This document shows positions 50,248-60,805 of a stretch of DNA of 64,000 nucleotides, piece after piece. Positions within the stretch are counted from its first letter, which is position 1. Each line of letters opens with the position of its first letter. Source of the stretch: Mycobacterium sp. 1245111.1 (GTDB lineage Bacteria > Actinomycetota > Actinomycetes > Mycobacteriales > Mycobacteriaceae); NCBI RefSeq assembly GCF_001673405.1, contig NZ_LZLV01000044.1:49288-113287 (forward strand), written 5' to 3'. The notes under the pieces were generated by a model, which made no database searches, was not told the origin of the DNA, and worked only from the letters and a program-made list of their open reading frames with translations. The translations under genes were made by a program, and so were the position numbers.

Positions 50248-50862
50248 GTGCAATCGGCTGACCCCTCCAGTCGCGATCGGCTTCTTGACGTCGCACTCGA
50301 GCTTTTTGCCAGTCGGGGATACGCGGCCACCTCGACCGCAGAAATCCAGAAGGCCTCCGGAATGTCGCCCGGCTCTGGCGCGCTCTACCGGCATTTCCGC
50401 AGTAAGAACGAGGTCTTGCGAGCTGCGCTCCGCCGAGGTCTGGACCGGATGAGGGACTCAAGGGCGTGGCGGCAGGCCACCACGCCGGCCGACCGGTTGG
50501 AGGCGCTGAACCGAGTCGCCGATGCGGCGCACCAGACCGTCATCGAGAACGCTGATCTGGTTCGGCTCATGTTGCACGAACCCGATGCCGCACGAGACCT
50601 CGTGGACGAGTTGTGGATGCGCAACTTGGCTTTTGCGTACACCACGATGGGGCATACGCTGCGCGTCACCGCAAACGAGAACGGTTCCGAGGTCGAGGAC
50701 CCCGAGGCGATCAGCGCGGTGTTGTTGGCCGCACTGAGTTATATGCCGATCATGCAAGTCCTGCTCGGACGCCCGCCGGGTGAGATGGATCCCGACCGCT
50801 TCCGGGATGCGTGGCTGCGGCTCAGCCGTGCGGTGTTCACCCACGGGGTTCCCACCGACTAG
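50248..50862 (+). CDS. TetR-family transcriptional regulator
   Basis: 204 residues from GTG 50248. The HTH is at about residues 10-50 (LLDVALELFASRGYAATSTAEIQKASGMS, then GALYRHFRSKNEVL). The C-terminal ligand domain is helical and ends RLSRAVFTHGVPTD. It is convergent with the adenylate cyclase gene, 8 bases away. No clear ribosome site precedes the GTG, so the start is less certain than the gene. Confidence 0.9.
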   Translation: MQSADPSSRDRLLDVALELFASRGYAATSTAEIQKASGMSPGSGALYRHFRSKNEVLRAALRRGLDRMRDSRAWRQATTPADRLEALNRVADAAHQTVIENADLVRLMLHEPDAARDLVDELWMRNLAFAYTTMGHTLRVTANENGSEVEDPEAISAVLLAALSYMPIMQVLLGRPPGEMDPDRFRDAWLRLSRAVFTHGVPTD

Positions 50863-50869
50863 GCCGGCG

Positions 50870-52477
50870 TTAGACGAGCGTCGCCAGTCGGGTGGGTTGA
50901 TCGTGGCCGCGCAGCGTGACGGTGTCGCCCAATGCCCAGCGGGCCTTTTCGTCGTCGCTCGCCGCATCGACGGAGTCCGACGATGCCAGCAGTCGGCGGG
51001 GCTCGTTCTTGGCCAGCTCGCAGAGCCGTGCCGCCTCGTTGACGGGTTCGCCGATCACCGTGTATTCGAATCTTTCCTTGGCCCCGACGTTTCCGGCGAC
51101 GGCGTTGCCGGCCGCGACACCGATGCCGGCCTTGATTTCGGGTATTTCGTCGTCGAGACGACAGGCGATCGCGCGGGCTGCGGCGAGAGCCTGATCTTCG
51201 GGTCGGTCGAGATGGTTGGGCGCGCCGAACACCGCCAGCACCGCGTCGCCCTCGAATTTGTTGACGAGCCCGCAGTGGCGGTCAACCTCCTCCACGATCA
51301 CCGCGAAGAAGCGATTGAGCAGTTGCACCACCTCGGCGGCGGGCCGGCTCGTCACCAGCTGCGTCGAGCCGACGATGTCGATGAACACCACGCCGACGTG
51401 GCGCTCCTCCCCGCCGAGTTCGGGCTTGTCTCGCTCCGCGGCCGCAGCGACTTCGCGTCCGACATGACGACCGAACAAGTCGCGCACCCGCTCGCGTTCG
51501 CGCAATCCGTCGACCATCGCGTTGAATCCGCGCTGCAGCTCGCCGAGTTCGGTGCCGTCGAACACCACCAGCTCGCCGCGCAGGTCGCCGTCCTCGACGC
51601 GCTTGAGTGCGGCCCGCACGACCCGCACCGGCGTCGCGGTCAGCCAGGCCAGAATCCACATCAGCACGAACCCGAAAATCAATGCGGCAGTGGATATTAC
51701 GAGGATGGCGACCGCTAACTGGTCCTTACTCAGGTTGTCGAGCAGCAGGCCGCCCAGCAATGCGGTGAGGGCAATCCCGAAGACCGGTACACCAGAGCCG
51801 AGGAGCCAGACCGTGAGTGTGCGGCCCATGATTCCCGGCGCCAATCGTCGCGGCGCCCGCCCAGCCTCGAGCGCCTGGGCGGCCACCGGTCGAAGTGCGA
51901 ACTCGGTGAACAAATAGCAGGCGGTCGACACCAGGATGCCGGGAAAGCTGATGCAGAACCCCAGGATCGGGATGAACGTACTGTTAGCCAGCCCGTAGAG
52001 CGTGGTCAGCAATGCGGCGCCGATCACCCACAACATCAACACCCCGAAGGCCAGCCAGAATGGGGCGACGAAGGTGGCCCGTTCATCCGCCGGGGTGGGC
52101 TCCTGCTCCTCGATCGCCCACCGTAATCCGGCGATGGTCCGGTGGGTGATCCAAAACGTGCCGATGGCCAACGCGACGGCACAGTATGCCGGTGCCACGC
52201 CGAAGGTGATCCACAGCGGCGCGTCGCTGAACACGCTCGGACTCGGGAACGCGACGGTCAGCAGCAGCGCCGCGACGCCGATTCCGATCACGTTCGCGCC
52301 CACGATGAACACCGTCAGGATGGTTTGGATGCGCACCCGCCGGCGGGCCTGGCTCTCCGACACCCTCCCCAGCAGCCACGACCCGTAGGCCGGGGTATCC
52401 GGCAGCCGACCGCTCTGCCGAGTCACCCGTTCCAGCACTCGCCCCAGCCGTTGCGCGGTCGATCGCTTAGCCATCAT
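50870..52477 (-). CDS. Membrane class III adenylate cyclase with HAMP domain
   Basis: 535 residues. Six hydrophobic segments fill about residues 50-280, then a HAMP linker (WLTATPVRVVRAALKRVEDGDL) and the cyclase domain. Metal aspartates are in VVFIDIVGSTQLV and KFEGDAVLAVFG, whose lysine is also placed for substrate binding; EYTVIGEPVNEAARL carries the transition-state Asn and Arg. It makes cAMP at the membrane. M. tuberculosis has three such genes side by side (Rv1318c-Rv1320c) ahead of nucS; only one is present here. Confidence 0.92.
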   Translation of the reverse strand: MMAKRSTAQRLGRVLERVTRQSGRLPDTPAYGSWLLGRVSESQARRRVRIQTILTVFIVGANVIGIGVAALLLTVAFPSPSVFSDAPLWITFGVAPAYCAVALAIGTFWITHRTIAGLRWAIEEQEPTPADERATFVAPFWLAFGVLMLWVIGAALLTTLYGLANSTFIPILGFCISFPGILVSTACYLFTEFALRPVAAQALEAGRAPRRLAPGIMGRTLTVWLLGSGVPVFGIALTALLGGLLLDNLSKDQLAVAILVISTAALIFGFVLMWILAWLTATPVRVVRAALKRVEDGDLRGELVVFDGTELGELQRGFNAMVDGLRERERVRDLFGRHVGREVAAAAERDKPELGGEERHVGVVFIDIVGSTQLVTSRPAAEVVQLLNRFFAVIVEEVDRHCGLVNKFEGDAVLAVFGAPNHLDRPEDQALAAARAIACRLDDEIPEIKAGIGVAAGNAVAGNVGAKERFEYTVIGEPVNEAARLCELAKNEPRRLLASSDSVDAASDDEKARWALGDTVTLRGHDQPTRLATLV

Positions 52478-52520
52478 GGTGGCGTCAGCCTATGTGGACG
52501 GCCGCGCTTAAGGTGTGTTG

Positions 52521-53192
52521 GTGCGCCTCGTCATCGCCCGCTGCACCGTCGATTACGTCGGACGCCTCACCGCTCACCTGCCGTCGGCCCGTCGGTTACT
52601 GCTCTTCAAGGCCGACGGATCGGTGAGTGTGCACGCCGACGACCGTGCCTACAAGCCGCTCAATTGGATGAGTCCACCGTGCTGGCTTTCCGAGGAGACC
52701 GGGGGCGAGGCGCCGGTCTGGGTGGTGCAGAACAAGGCCGGCGAACAACTGCGCATCACCGTCGAGGACATCGAGCACGACTCCAGCCACGAGCTCGGAG
52801 TGGACCCGGGTCTGGTCAAGGACGGCGTCGAAGCCCACCTGCAGGTGTTACTCGCCGAGCACGTCGAGCTACTCGGAGCCGGCTACACCTTGGTCCGTCG
52901 CGAGTACATGACGCCGATCGGACCGGTCGACCTGTTGTGTCGCGACGACCAGGGGCGCTCGGTGGCGGTGGAGATCAAGCGCCGCGGCGAAATCGACGGA
53001 GTCGAGCAGCTCACCCGTTACCTGGAGTTGCTCAACAGAGACAGCCTGCTGGCGCCGGTGAGCGGGGTGTTCGCGGCCCAGCAGATTAAGCCGCAGGCGA
53101 AAACTTTAGCGACCGATCGTGGAATCCGTTGTCTGACATTGGATTACGACAAGATGCGAGGCATGGACTCCGACGAGTTCCGGCTGTTCTGA
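52521..53192 (+). CDS. nucS: Mismatch-specific endonuclease NucS (EndoMS)
   Basis: 223 residues from GTG 52521, the same length and start as mycobacterial NucS. The N-terminal beta barrel ([29 protein letters not shown]) binds DNA. The RecB-like nuclease core has [25 protein letters not shown] with the Asp, Glu and Lys metal-site residues. It cuts both strands at G-T, G-G and T-T mispairs and is the main mismatch repair factor of mycobacteria, which lack MutS and MutL. It is divergent from the cyclase gene, as in M. tuberculosis Rv1321. Confidence 0.97.
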   Translation: MRLVIARCTVDYVGRLTAHLPSARRLLLFKADGSVSVHADDRAYKPLNWMSPPCWLSEETGGEAPVWVVQNKAGEQLRITVEDIEHDSSHELGVDPGLVKDGVEAHLQVLLAEHVELLGAGYTLVRREYMTPIGPVDLLCRDDQGRSVAVEIKRRGEIDGVEQLTRYLELLNRDSLLAPVSGVFAAQQIKPQAKTLATDRGIRCLTLDYDKMRGMDSDEFRLF

Positions 53193-53215
53193 GCTGCCTC
53201 ACTAGACTTGCGACC

Positions 53216-53512
53216 ATGGCTCGACGCCGCAGTTCACCGCGTCGGCAGCAGTCTCCTGGGCCGCTGCCCGCCCCGCGCCGCATCGAGATGGGCCCGGATG
53301 GGCAGGACTACGAAGTGCGGCCGGTGGCCGCAGCGCGAGCGCTCAAAACCTACCGCTGCCCGGGCTGTGATCATGAAATACGCATCCGCACAGCCCATGT
53401 CGTGGTGTGGCTGGCCGATTTCGGTGAGGTGGCCGTCGACGACCGACGGCACTGGCACACGCCGTGCTGGGCCAACCGCGCAACGCGCAGCCCGACCCGA
53501 AAGTGGTCTTAG
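53216..53512 (+). CDS. Small zinc-ribbon-like protein (Rv1322-like)
   Basis: 98 residues from ATG 53216. A basic, proline-rich start (ARRRSSPRRQQ) precedes a compact segment with YRCPGCDHEIRIRTAHVVVW and HWHTPCWANR, whose Cys and His residues could bind one zinc. It keeps the position and size of Rv1322 after nucS. The function is unknown; nucleic acid or protein binding is suggested only by the basic arm and ribbon. The stop overlaps the convergent epimerase gene by 4 bases. Confidence 0.8.
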   Translation: MARRRSSPRRQQSPGPLPAPRRIEMGPDGQDYEVRPVAAARALKTYRCPGCDHEIRIRTAHVVVWLADFGEVAVDDRRHWHTPCWANRATRSPTRKWS

Positions 53513-53994
53513 TGCGCGGACGCTGAGTCGTCGGCCGGTTCGACCAACTCGATCAGCACGCCGCCCGCGTCCTTGGGGTGGATGAAATTGATCCGCGAGT
53601 TCGCGGTGCCGCGACGAGGCGCGTCGTAGAGCAACCGGATGTCCTGGTCGCGCAGGCGCTCGGTGAGGGCGTCGAGGTCGCTGACGCGGTAGGCGATCTG
53701 CTGGATGCCGGGACCACGCTTGTCGAGGAATTTCGCGATTGCCGATGACTCGTCGATCGGGGCCATCAGCTGGACCTGGGCGCTGCCGACGGCGGCGCCG
53801 CGCACCGACAGCATCGCCTCGCGAATGCCCTGATCGTCGTTGACTTCCTCGTGCAGGACGATCATGCCGAGATGGTCGTGGTACCACGCGATCGCATCGT
53901 CGAGGTCAGGAACCGCGATGCCGACATGGTCGACAGCCGTCACCAGTGCGGTGCTGAGTACTCGACGGGTGTCAACTTGATCGGTGGTCATCAC
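53509..53994 (-). CDS. Methylmalonyl-CoA epimerase (Rv1322A-like)
   Basis: 161 residues of the VOC fold in two beta-alpha-beta-beta-beta units. AVDHVGIAVPDLDDAIAWYHDHLG carries the first metal histidine, QVQLMAPIDESSAIAKFLDKRGPGIQQIAYRV the next ligands and GVLIELVEP the glutamate. It converts (2S)- to (2R)-methylmalonyl-CoA so that propionyl-CoA can enter the TCA cycle. That links it to the upstream island, where a retro-aldolase could release propionyl-CoA, though it is a core gene. Confidence 0.92.
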   Translation of the reverse strand: MMTTDQVDTRRVLSTALVTAVDHVGIAVPDLDDAIAWYHDHLGMIVLHEEVNDDQGIREAMLSVRGAAVGSAQVQLMAPIDESSAIAKFLDKRGPGIQQIAYRVSDLDALTERLRDQDIRLLYDAPRRGTANSRINFIHPKDAGGVLIELVEPADDSASAH

Positions 53995-54073
53995 GTAACG
54001 GTAACCTGACCGATGAGAATCCGCTTCTCCCGATCTTGGCGATCGGTCCCTGAATCACGCTGTGGAGGTAGTC

Positions 54074-55255
54074 ATGACGACATCGGTGATCGTTGCTGGA
54101 GCACGGACGCCGGTCGGCAAGCTGATGGGCTCGCTGAAGGACTTCAGCGCCAGCGATTTGGGTGCCATCGCGATCAAGGGCGCTCTGGAGAAAGCGAAGG
54201 TACCGGCGTCGCTGGTCGAGTACGTGATCATGGGCCAGGTGCTGACGGCCGGTGCCGGCCAGATGCCGGCCCGGCAGTCGGCCGTCGACGCCGGTATCGG
54301 CTGGGACGTGCCGGCTTTGACCATCAACAAGATGTGTCTGTCCGGCATCGACGCCATCGCGCTGGCTGACCAGCTCATTCGCGCGGGAGAGTTCGACGTG
54401 GTGGTGGCCGGCGGTCAGGAGTCGATGACGAAGGCGCCGCACCTGCTGATCGACAGTCGCTCGGGTTACAAATACGGCGACGTCACCGTGCGCGACCACA
54501 TGGCCTACGACGGGCTGCACGACGTGTTCACCGACCAGCCGATGGGCGCGCTCACCGAGCAGCGCAACGACGTCGACAAGTTCACCCGGCTGCAGCAGGA
54601 CGAATTCGCGGCGCGGTCCCACCAGAAGGCCGCCGCGGCGTGGAAGGACGGCGTTTTCGCCGACGAGGTGGTGCCGGTGAGCATCCCGCAGCGCAAGGGT
54701 GATCCGCTGCAGTTCACCGAGGACGAGGGCATCCGGGCCAACACCACGGCGGAGTCGTTGTCCGGGCTCAAGCCGGCATTCCGCAAGGACGGCACCATCA
54801 CCGCCGGGTCGGCGTCGCAGATCTCCGACGGCGCCGCCGCCGTCGTGGTGATGAACAAGGACAAGGCGATCGAGCTGGGCCTGACCTGGCTGGTCGAGAT
54901 CGGCGCGCACGGCGTGGTGGCCGGCCCGGACTCGACGCTGCAGTCGCAGCCGGCGAACGCCATCAAGAAGGCGATCGAGCGCGAAGGCATCTCCGTCGAC
55001 CAGCTCGACGTCATCGAGATCAACGAGGCGTTCTCCGCGGTGGCCCTGGCGTCAATGCAGGAGCTGGGAGTTGACCCTGAGATCGTCAACGTCAACGGCG
55101 GTGCCATCGCGATCGGCCATCCGATCGGCATGTCCGGCGCCCGGATCGCCCTGCATGTGGCGCTCGAACTGGCCCGCCGGGGGTCCGGCTACGGCGTTGC
55201 TGCGCTGTGCGGGGCGGGCGGTCAAGGCGACGCCCTGATCTTGCGCGCTGGCTAG
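54074..55255 (+). CDS. fadA4: Acetyl-CoA acetyltransferase (thiolase)
   Basis: 393 residues from ATG 54074, with GTGGAGG about 6 bases upstream. The nucleophilic cysteine is in [14 protein letters not shown], the catalytic histidine in [19 protein letters not shown] and the second cysteine in [11 protein letters not shown], so this is a complete degradative or biosynthetic thiolase. It condenses or cleaves acetoacetyl-CoA. Synteny and sequence match M. tuberculosis Rv1323. The usual FadB partner is not adjacent. Confidence 0.95.
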   Translation: MTTSVIVAGARTPVGKLMGSLKDFSASDLGAIAIKGALEKAKVPASLVEYVIMGQVLTAGAGQMPARQSAVDAGIGWDVPALTINKMCLSGIDAIALADQLIRAGEFDVVVAGGQESMTKAPHLLIDSRSGYKYGDVTVRDHMAYDGLHDVFTDQPMGALTEQRNDVDKFTRLQQDEFAARSHQKAAAAWKDGVFADEVVPVSIPQRKGDPLQFTEDEGIRANTTAESLSGLKPAFRKDGTITAGSASQISDGAAAVVVMNKDKAIELGLTWLVEIGAHGVVAGPDSTLQSQPANAIKKAIEREGISVDQLDVIEINEAFSAVALASMQELGVDPEIVNVNGGAIAIGHPIGMSGARIALHVALELARRGSGYGVAALCGAGGQGDALILRAG

Positions 55256-55257
55256 TT

Positions 55258-55283
55258 ACCGGCCAGTACGGTTTGTGGCCGGT
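55258..55283 (+). terminator. Hairpin after fadA4
   Basis: ACCGGCCA (55258-55265) pairs perfectly with TGGCCGGT (55276-55283) across a 10-base loop, three bases after the fadA4 stop. No T-run follows, so it resembles the I-shaped mycobacterial terminators rather than a canonical one. Confidence 0.6.
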
Positions 55284-55417
55284 GTGACTGGACAGACGTC
55301 CAGAAGTTTGCTGGAAGGGTGTCGAGGGTCGGTTGGCGGCGGTTGATGTGATGTTGCTCATAGGGGCGTCTGAACCGGATGAAACGGCACTGACGCCGCC
55401 GTGCCAGACTTGATCAC

Positions 55418-56317
55418 GTGAGCCGTCCACGCCCCCCGATCGGGCCCGCGTTGTCCGGCGCGGTCGATTTGTCCGCCCTCAAGCAGCCCCCTCCCTCCAG
55501 CGGCGACAGCCGCGGGGAGGCCTCCGCGTCCGCGGGCGTCGAGGTCAACGAGACCAACTTCGAAGAAGAAGTACTGCTGCGCTCCAACCAGGTGCCGGTG
55601 GTCGTGCTGTTGTGGTCGCCGCGCAGCGAAGTCTGCCTGCAACTGGCCGACATTCTGTCCGGCCTGGCCGCCGACGACACCGGAAAGTGGTCGCTGGCCA
55701 GCGTCAACGTCGACGTGTCTCCCCGGGTGGCACAGATCTTCGGCGTCGAGGTGGTGCCCACCGTCGTGGCGTTGGCCGCCGGACAGCCGCTGTCCAGCTT
55801 CCAGGGCGCCCAGCCGCCGGAGCAGTTACGCCGCTGGATTGACTCGCTGCTCTCTGCGACCGCGGGAAAGCTCAGCGGCGCAACCGATTCCGACGAGCCC
55901 GAGCAAGTCGACCCGGCGCTCGCGCAGGCCCGTCGGCAGCTTGAGGACAATGAGCTCGGCGCGGCGCTCGATTCGTATCAGGCGATTCTGGACGAGGATC
56001 CGAACCACGCCGAAGCCAAGGGCGCGGTGCGCCAGATCGCGTTCTTGATGCGCGCGACCGCCCACGGGCCGGAGGTGATCGCGGCCGCCGACGCCGCTCC
56101 CGGCGACATCGAGGCCGCGTTCGCCGCGGCCGACGTGCAGCTCCTCAGCCAGGACGTGTCGGGCGCTTTCGATCGTCTGGTCACATTGGTGCGCCGGACC
56201 TCCGGCGACGAGCGGACATTGGTGCGCACGCGCCTGATCGAGCTGTTCGAGCTGTTCGATCCCGCCGACCCAGACGTCATCGCCGGGCGACGCAACCTGG
56301 CTAACGCGTTGTACTAG
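55418..56317 (+). CDS. Thioredoxin-domain protein with C-terminal TPR-like region (Rv1324-like, CnoX/YbbN type)
   Basis: 299 residues from GTG 55418. A thioredoxin fold is seen around VPVVVLLWSPRSEVCLQLADILS, where the CxxC is reduced to one cysteine (RSEVC), and VEVVPTVVALAAGQPLSSFQG holds the cis-proline. A helical, tetratricopeptide-like region follows (QLEDNELGAALDSYQAILDEDPNHAEAKGAV). This matches YbbN/CnoX-type holdases, which bind unfolded proteins instead of reducing disulfides. It keeps the place of Rv1324; the PE_PGRS gene that follows in M. tuberculosis is missing. Confidence 0.88.
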   Translation: MSRPRPPIGPALSGAVDLSALKQPPPSSGDSRGEASASAGVEVNETNFEEEVLLRSNQVPVVVLLWSPRSEVCLQLADILSGLAADDTGKWSLASVNVDVSPRVAQIFGVEVVPTVVALAAGQPLSSFQGAQPPEQLRRWIDSLLSATAGKLSGATDSDEPEQVDPALAQARRQLEDNELGAALDSYQAILDEDPNHAEAKGAVRQIAFLMRATAHGPEVIAAADAAPGDIEAAFAAADVQLLSQDVSGAFDRLVTLVRRTSGDERTLVRTRLIELFELFDPADPDVIAGRRNLANALY

Positions 56318-56327
56318 GCGGCCCTGT

Positions 56328-58532
56328 TCACGGCGGCCCCGCGGGTTCGAGCCAGAGCGCCGACATGGGCGGCAGCGCCAACACCGCCGAGGCCGGGCGC
56401 CCGTGCCATGGATGATTGGTCGCATCGACGCCGCCCAGGTTGCCGATCCCGCTGCCGTTGTAGACGGTGGCGTCGGTGTTGAGCACCTCGCGCCAGCGTC
56501 CGGCGCCGGGTAGACCAAGGCGGTATCCGCTGTGTTCGGCGCCGGCGAAGTTGAACACGCAGGCCATCACCGAGCCGTCGCTGCCGTACCGAAGGAAACT
56601 CAACACATTGTTGGCCGAGTCGTTGGCGTCGATCCAGGAATAGCCCTCCGGCTTGATGTCCTGACTCCACAGCGCCGACGACGCCCGGTAGATCTCGTTG
56701 AGATCGCGCACTAGTTGCGAGATCCCGGTGGAGAAGCTGTGCTCGTCGAGTTGGAACCAGTCGAGGCCGCGTTCCTCGGACCATTCGGCGCGCTGGCCGA
56801 ATTCCTGCCCCATGAACAGCAATTGCTTGCCCGGGTGGGCCCACTGGTAGGCCAGCAGACTGCGCAGCCCGGCCGCCTTCACGTGGTCGTTGCCGGGCAT
56901 CCGCCCCCACAACGTGCCCTTGCCATGCACGACCTCGTCGTGGCTGATCGGCAGGACGAAGTTCTCGCTGTACGCATACAGCATCGAGAACGTGATCGCG
57001 TGATGGTGGTAACTGCGATACACCGGGTCGCGACCGATGTAGTCGAGCGTGTCGTGCATCCAGCCCATGTTCCACTTCATCGAGAAGCCCAGGCCGCCAA
57101 CGGTAGTCGGGCGTGTCACACCCGGCCATGACGTCGACTCCTCGGCAATGGTGACAATGCCGGGTGCCGCCCGATGCGCGGTCGCGTTCATCTCCTGCAG
57201 GAACTGCACGGCCTCCAGGTTCTCCCGGCCGCCATGGATGTTCGGCGTCCAACCGCCTTCTGGCCTCGAGTAGTCCAGGTAGAGCATCGATGCGACGGCG
57301 TCCACCCGCAGGCCGTCGACGTGGTACTGCTCGAGCCAGTACAGCGCGTTGGCGACGAGGAAGTTGCGTACCTCGGCACGGCCGAAGTCGAAGACGTATG
57401 TGCCCCAATCGAGTTGCTCGCCGCGACGCGGGTCGGAGTGTTCGTAGAGGGGGGTTCCGTCGAAGCGACCCAGCGCCCACGAGTCCTTGGGAAAGTGGGC
57501 CGGCACCCAGTCGATAATCACGCCGATGCCGGCTTGGTGCAGCGCGTCGATCAGCCCGCGCAAGTCGTCCGGGGTGCCGAACCGCGACGAGGGCGCGTAG
57601 TACGACGTGACCTGATACCCCCACGAGCCGCCGAACGGGTGCTCGGCCACAGGCAACAGCTCCACATGGGTAAATCCTTGCGCCAGAACGTAGTCCGTCA
57701 GCTCGCGAGCGAGGTCGCGGTACGACAGGCCTGGCCGCCAGGAGCCAAGGTGCACCTCGTAGGTGCTCATCGGCTCAAATACCGCATTGCGCTTGGCGCG
57801 GGCCGTCATCCAGGCTTCGTCGCCCCAGCGGTAGCTGCTCACGTTCACCCGTGACGCGGTCTGCGGCGGCACCTCGGTCGCGAACGCCATCGGATCGGCG
57901 CGGTCGGTCACCGAGCCGTCGGCGCCGTGCACCCGGAACTTGTACAGGCCGTCGTGCGGGAACTCGGGCCAGAACAACTCCCAGACCCCGGACGAGCCGA
58001 GCACCCGCATCGGTGCCTCGTTGCCGTTCCAGCCGTTGAACTCCGCGATCAGGCTGACCCCCTTGGCATTAGGAGCCCACACCGCGAAGGACACGCCGTC
58101 GACGATGCCGTCGGCTGTCTTGAATGAACGCGGATGCGCGCCAAGGACTTCCCACAGCCGTTCGTGGCGGCCCTCGTTGAACAGATGCAGGTCCATCTCG
58201 CCCAGCGTCGGGAGGAACCGGTAGGCGTCGGCGACGACGCGTGGTTCGCCGTGGTCGTAGCGCACCTCGAGGCGGTAGTCGATCAGGTTGACGAACGGCA
58301 GTGCGACGGCGAACAGGCCGGAGTCGATGTGCTGCAACGGGAATCGGTCGCCGCCGACCAGGGCGACGACTTCGGCAGCGTGTGGGCGGTAGGCGCGGAT
58401 GACGGTGTGGTCGCCGTATTCGTGGGCGCCCAGGGTGCCGTGCGGGTTGTGGTGTTCCCCGGCGATCAACCGGGCCAGATCGCCTGGCTCGGGCGCCAAG
58501 CGGGCCCCGGCGAGTTGGTTTCCTGCCTTCAT
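56328..58532 (-). CDS. glgB: 1,4-alpha-glucan branching enzyme GlgB
   Basis: 734 residues. An N-terminal beta-sandwich and CBM48 ([20 protein letters not shown]) precede the GH13 barrel. Catalytic residues are Asp411 ([10 protein letters not shown]), the acid Glu near 464 ([13 protein letters not shown]) and the aspartate of [12 protein letters not shown] near 532. It transfers alpha-1,4 segments to alpha-1,6 positions in glycogen and capsular glucan. It starts 7 bases after the glgE stop, so the two form one leftward operon, as in Rv1327c-Rv1326c. Length matches the family. Confidence 0.97.
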   Translation of the reverse strand: MKAGNQLAGARLAPEPGDLARLIAGEHHNPHGTLGAHEYGDHTVIRAYRPHAAEVVALVGGDRFPLQHIDSGLFAVALPFVNLIDYRLEVRYDHGEPRVVADAYRFLPTLGEMDLHLFNEGRHERLWEVLGAHPRSFKTADGIVDGVSFAVWAPNAKGVSLIAEFNGWNGNEAPMRVLGSSGVWELFWPEFPHDGLYKFRVHGADGSVTDRADPMAFATEVPPQTASRVNVSSYRWGDEAWMTARAKRNAVFEPMSTYEVHLGSWRPGLSYRDLARELTDYVLAQGFTHVELLPVAEHPFGGSWGYQVTSYYAPSSRFGTPDDLRGLIDALHQAGIGVIIDWVPAHFPKDSWALGRFDGTPLYEHSDPRRGEQLDWGTYVFDFGRAEVRNFLVANALYWLEQYHVDGLRVDAVASMLYLDYSRPEGGWTPNIHGGRENLEAVQFLQEMNATAHRAAPGIVTIAEESTSWPGVTRPTTVGGLGFSMKWNMGWMHDTLDYIGRDPVYRSYHHHAITFSMLYAYSENFVLPISHDEVVHGKGTLWGRMPGNDHVKAAGLRSLLAYQWAHPGKQLLFMGQEFGQRAEWSEERGLDWFQLDEHSFSTGISQLVRDLNEIYRASSALWSQDIKPEGYSWIDANDSANNVLSFLRYGSDGSVMACVFNFAGAEHSGYRLGLPGAGRWREVLNTDATVYNGSGIGNLGGVDATNHPWHGRPASAVLALPPMSALWLEPAGPP

Positions 58533-58539
58533 CGCGGCG

Positions 58540-60627
58540 TCACCTCCGGCGCAATAGCCTGATTCGTGATTCGGACGGGATGAGCGGCATATTGATCACG
58601 TGAGCCACGGCGTGGCCAGGATCGATGCGGATGTAATTGGCCGCACCCCACTGGTATTCCTCGCCGGTGATCTCGTCTCGCACCCAGAACCGCTCGTGGT
58701 GTTCCATACCCAATGCGTCCATGTTCAACCACAAGGTGGCTTCTTCGGGCCCGAACGCGTTGAGCGTCACGACGACCAGCACGCAGTCGCCGGTGATCGG
58801 GTCGAACTTGCTGTAGGCCAGCAACGCGTCGTTGTCGATGGCGTGGAACGTGATGTTGCGCAGTTGCTGAAGGGCTGGATGCAATCGGCGAATACTGTTG
58901 AGCCGTGCGATGAATGGCTCGAGTGATCGCCCAGCCGCCAGCGCCCCGGCATAGTCGCGGGGTCGCAGCTCGTATTTCTCGGAGTCGAGGTACTCCTCGC
59001 TGCCTTCGGCGACGGCGCGGCCCTCGAACAGCTCGTAGCCGGAGTACACGCCCCAGGTCGGGCTCATCGTCGACGCCAGCACCGCCCGGATTGCGAACAT
59101 GCCCGGTCCGTTGTGCTGCAGGCTGGCGTGCAGGATGTCGGGGGTGTTCACGAACAGATTGGGTCGCCGGAAGTCGGCGATTGCCGGAATCTGCTGGGCG
59201 AATTCGGTGAGTTCCCACTTCGACGTGCGCCAGGTGAAGTAGGTGTAGGACTGGGTGAATCCCAGCTTGGCCAAACCGAATTGGCGGGCCGGCGGGGTGA
59301 ACGCCTCGGACAAGAACAGCACGTCGGGATCGGCCGCCTTGGCCTGTGCGATCAGCCAGGCCCAGAAGTTCGGCGGCTTGGTGTGGGGGTTGTCGACACG
59401 AAAGACCTTGACGCCGTGGTCCATCCAGAACCGCACCACACGCAGCACTTCGTCGTACAACCCGGCCGGGTCGTTGTCGAAGTTGATCGGGTAGATGTCC
59501 TGATACTTCTTCGGCGGGTTCTCGGCGTAGGCGATCGTGCCGTCCGGGAGTTCGGTGAACCACTCGCGGTGGTTCTTGGCCCACGGGTGATCCGGCGCGC
59601 ATTGCAGGGCCAGGTCGAGCGCCACCTCCATGCCGAGATCTTCGACGGCGGCGACGAACTTGTCGAAGTCGGCGATCGTGCCCAGCTGCGGGTGGATGGC
59701 GTCATGACCGCCCTCGTCGCTGCCGATCGCCCACGGCGACCCGACGTCACCGGGCGCGGCCGTCGCGGTGTTGTTGCGGCCTTTGCGGTGCACCTTGCCG
59801 ATCGGGTGGATCGGCGGCAGGTACACCACGTCGAAGCCCATCTGCGCGATCCGGGGCAGGGCCGCCGCGGCGGTGGCGAAGGTGCCGTGCACCGGATTGC
59901 CCTTGGCGTCCCAGCCGCCGGTCGAGCGGGGGAACATCTCGTACCACGATCCGAAGCGGGCCAGCGGCCGGTCGACCCAGATCCCGTACTGCTCGCCGCG
60001 GGTGACCAGCTCGCGCAGCGGGAATTGGGTCAGTAGCTCGTCGATCTCGGTGGTCAACGCCAGCGCCGCTCGGGTTACCGGGTCGCCGGGCGCGCGCAAC
60101 GCGTCCGCGGCCTTGAGTAGCGGGTCGCGCCGGGCGCGGGGGACCCCGGCCGCGGCGCGCTCCATGAGTTGCGCACCGACTAGCAGATCGTTGGACATTT
60201 CGCTCTCGCCCTGTCCGGCGTCCAGCTTGGCCTCGACGGCGTGCCGCCAGGTGTGGATCGGGTCGCCCCAGCCGTCGACCCGGTAGGTCCACAGCCCGAC
60301 GCGATCGGGCGTGAACGCGCCGTGGAAAACATAGGGCTCCAGGCCGTCCGGACTCATCGGCACATGCAGCGGCTTGACCCGGACCGCGGGTTCGGCGGTG
60401 GGCTCTGCGACGGCCGGTGCCGGCGTCGCCTTGAGCCGGCGCGTCTCGCCGACCTGCGGGTAGCGCAGCCCCAGGTAACGCACTACCAGCGTGGCCGCCA
60501 CCGCGTCGTGGCCTTCGCGCCACACCGCCGCGCGAACCGGAACCACCTCGTCCACCACGGCTTTAGCCGGGTAGGCGCCACATGACACGACGGGTGCGAC
60601 GTCGTCGATCTCGACACGACCGGGCAC
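58540..60627 (-). CDS. glgE: Maltosyltransferase GlgE
   Basis: 695 residues from GTG 60627, chosen because AAGGAG precedes it and the protein then starts like M. tuberculosis GlgE at [16 protein letters not shown]. The GH13_3 barrel has [18 protein letters not shown], nucleophile Asp412 ([10 protein letters not shown]) and acid Glu441 ([10 protein letters not shown]). It adds maltose from maltose-1-phosphate to alpha-glucans, the last step of the trehalose-to-glucan route, and loss is toxic in M. tuberculosis through phosphosugar build-up. A residue stretch with [10 protein letters not shown] near 100 is a variable linker. Confidence 0.97.
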   Translation of the reverse strand: MPGRVEIDDVAPVVSCGAYPAKAVVDEVVPVRAAVWREGHDAVAATLVVRYLGLRYPQVGETRRLKATPAPAVAEPTAEPAVRVKPLHVPMSPDGLEPYVFHGAFTPDRVGLWTYRVDGWGDPIHTWRHAVEAKLDAGQGESEMSNDLLVGAQLMERAAAGVPRARRDPLLKAADALRAPGDPVTRAALALTTEIDELLTQFPLRELVTRGEQYGIWVDRPLARFGSWYEMFPRSTGGWDAKGNPVHGTFATAAAALPRIAQMGFDVVYLPPIHPIGKVHRKGRNNTATAAPGDVGSPWAIGSDEGGHDAIHPQLGTIADFDKFVAAVEDLGMEVALDLALQCAPDHPWAKNHREWFTELPDGTIAYAENPPKKYQDIYPINFDNDPAGLYDEVLRVVRFWMDHGVKVFRVDNPHTKPPNFWAWLIAQAKAADPDVLFLSEAFTPPARQFGLAKLGFTQSYTYFTWRTSKWELTEFAQQIPAIADFRRPNLFVNTPDILHASLQHNGPGMFAIRAVLASTMSPTWGVYSGYELFEGRAVAEGSEEYLDSEKYELRPRDYAGALAAGRSLEPFIARLNSIRRLHPALQQLRNITFHAIDNDALLAYSKFDPITGDCVLVVVTLNAFGPEEATLWLNMDALGMEHHERFWVRDEITGEEYQWGAANYIRIDPGHAVAHVINMPLIPSESRIRLLRRR

Positions 60628-60805
60628 CGCTACTCCTTCTGAGCTAGTCGGTTGTCGTCCTGGGCGCGGTCGAACCGCGACCTGCGCGTCTTCGAAATGC
60701 ACTCTGCGCCCAATACCCACCGTAGTGTCGAGCCACACCTGAGGTCGGGTGGCGCGGCTTGTTCGGTAGGCGAAACCTGCATGCCCGTCAGTAAGGTGAT
60801 GATGC

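Noticed and set aside
58529..59602. Long arginine-rich minus-strand frame within glgE
   Set aside because: Shadow frame of a well-identified gene, typical in GC-rich DNA; its composition is not protein-like.
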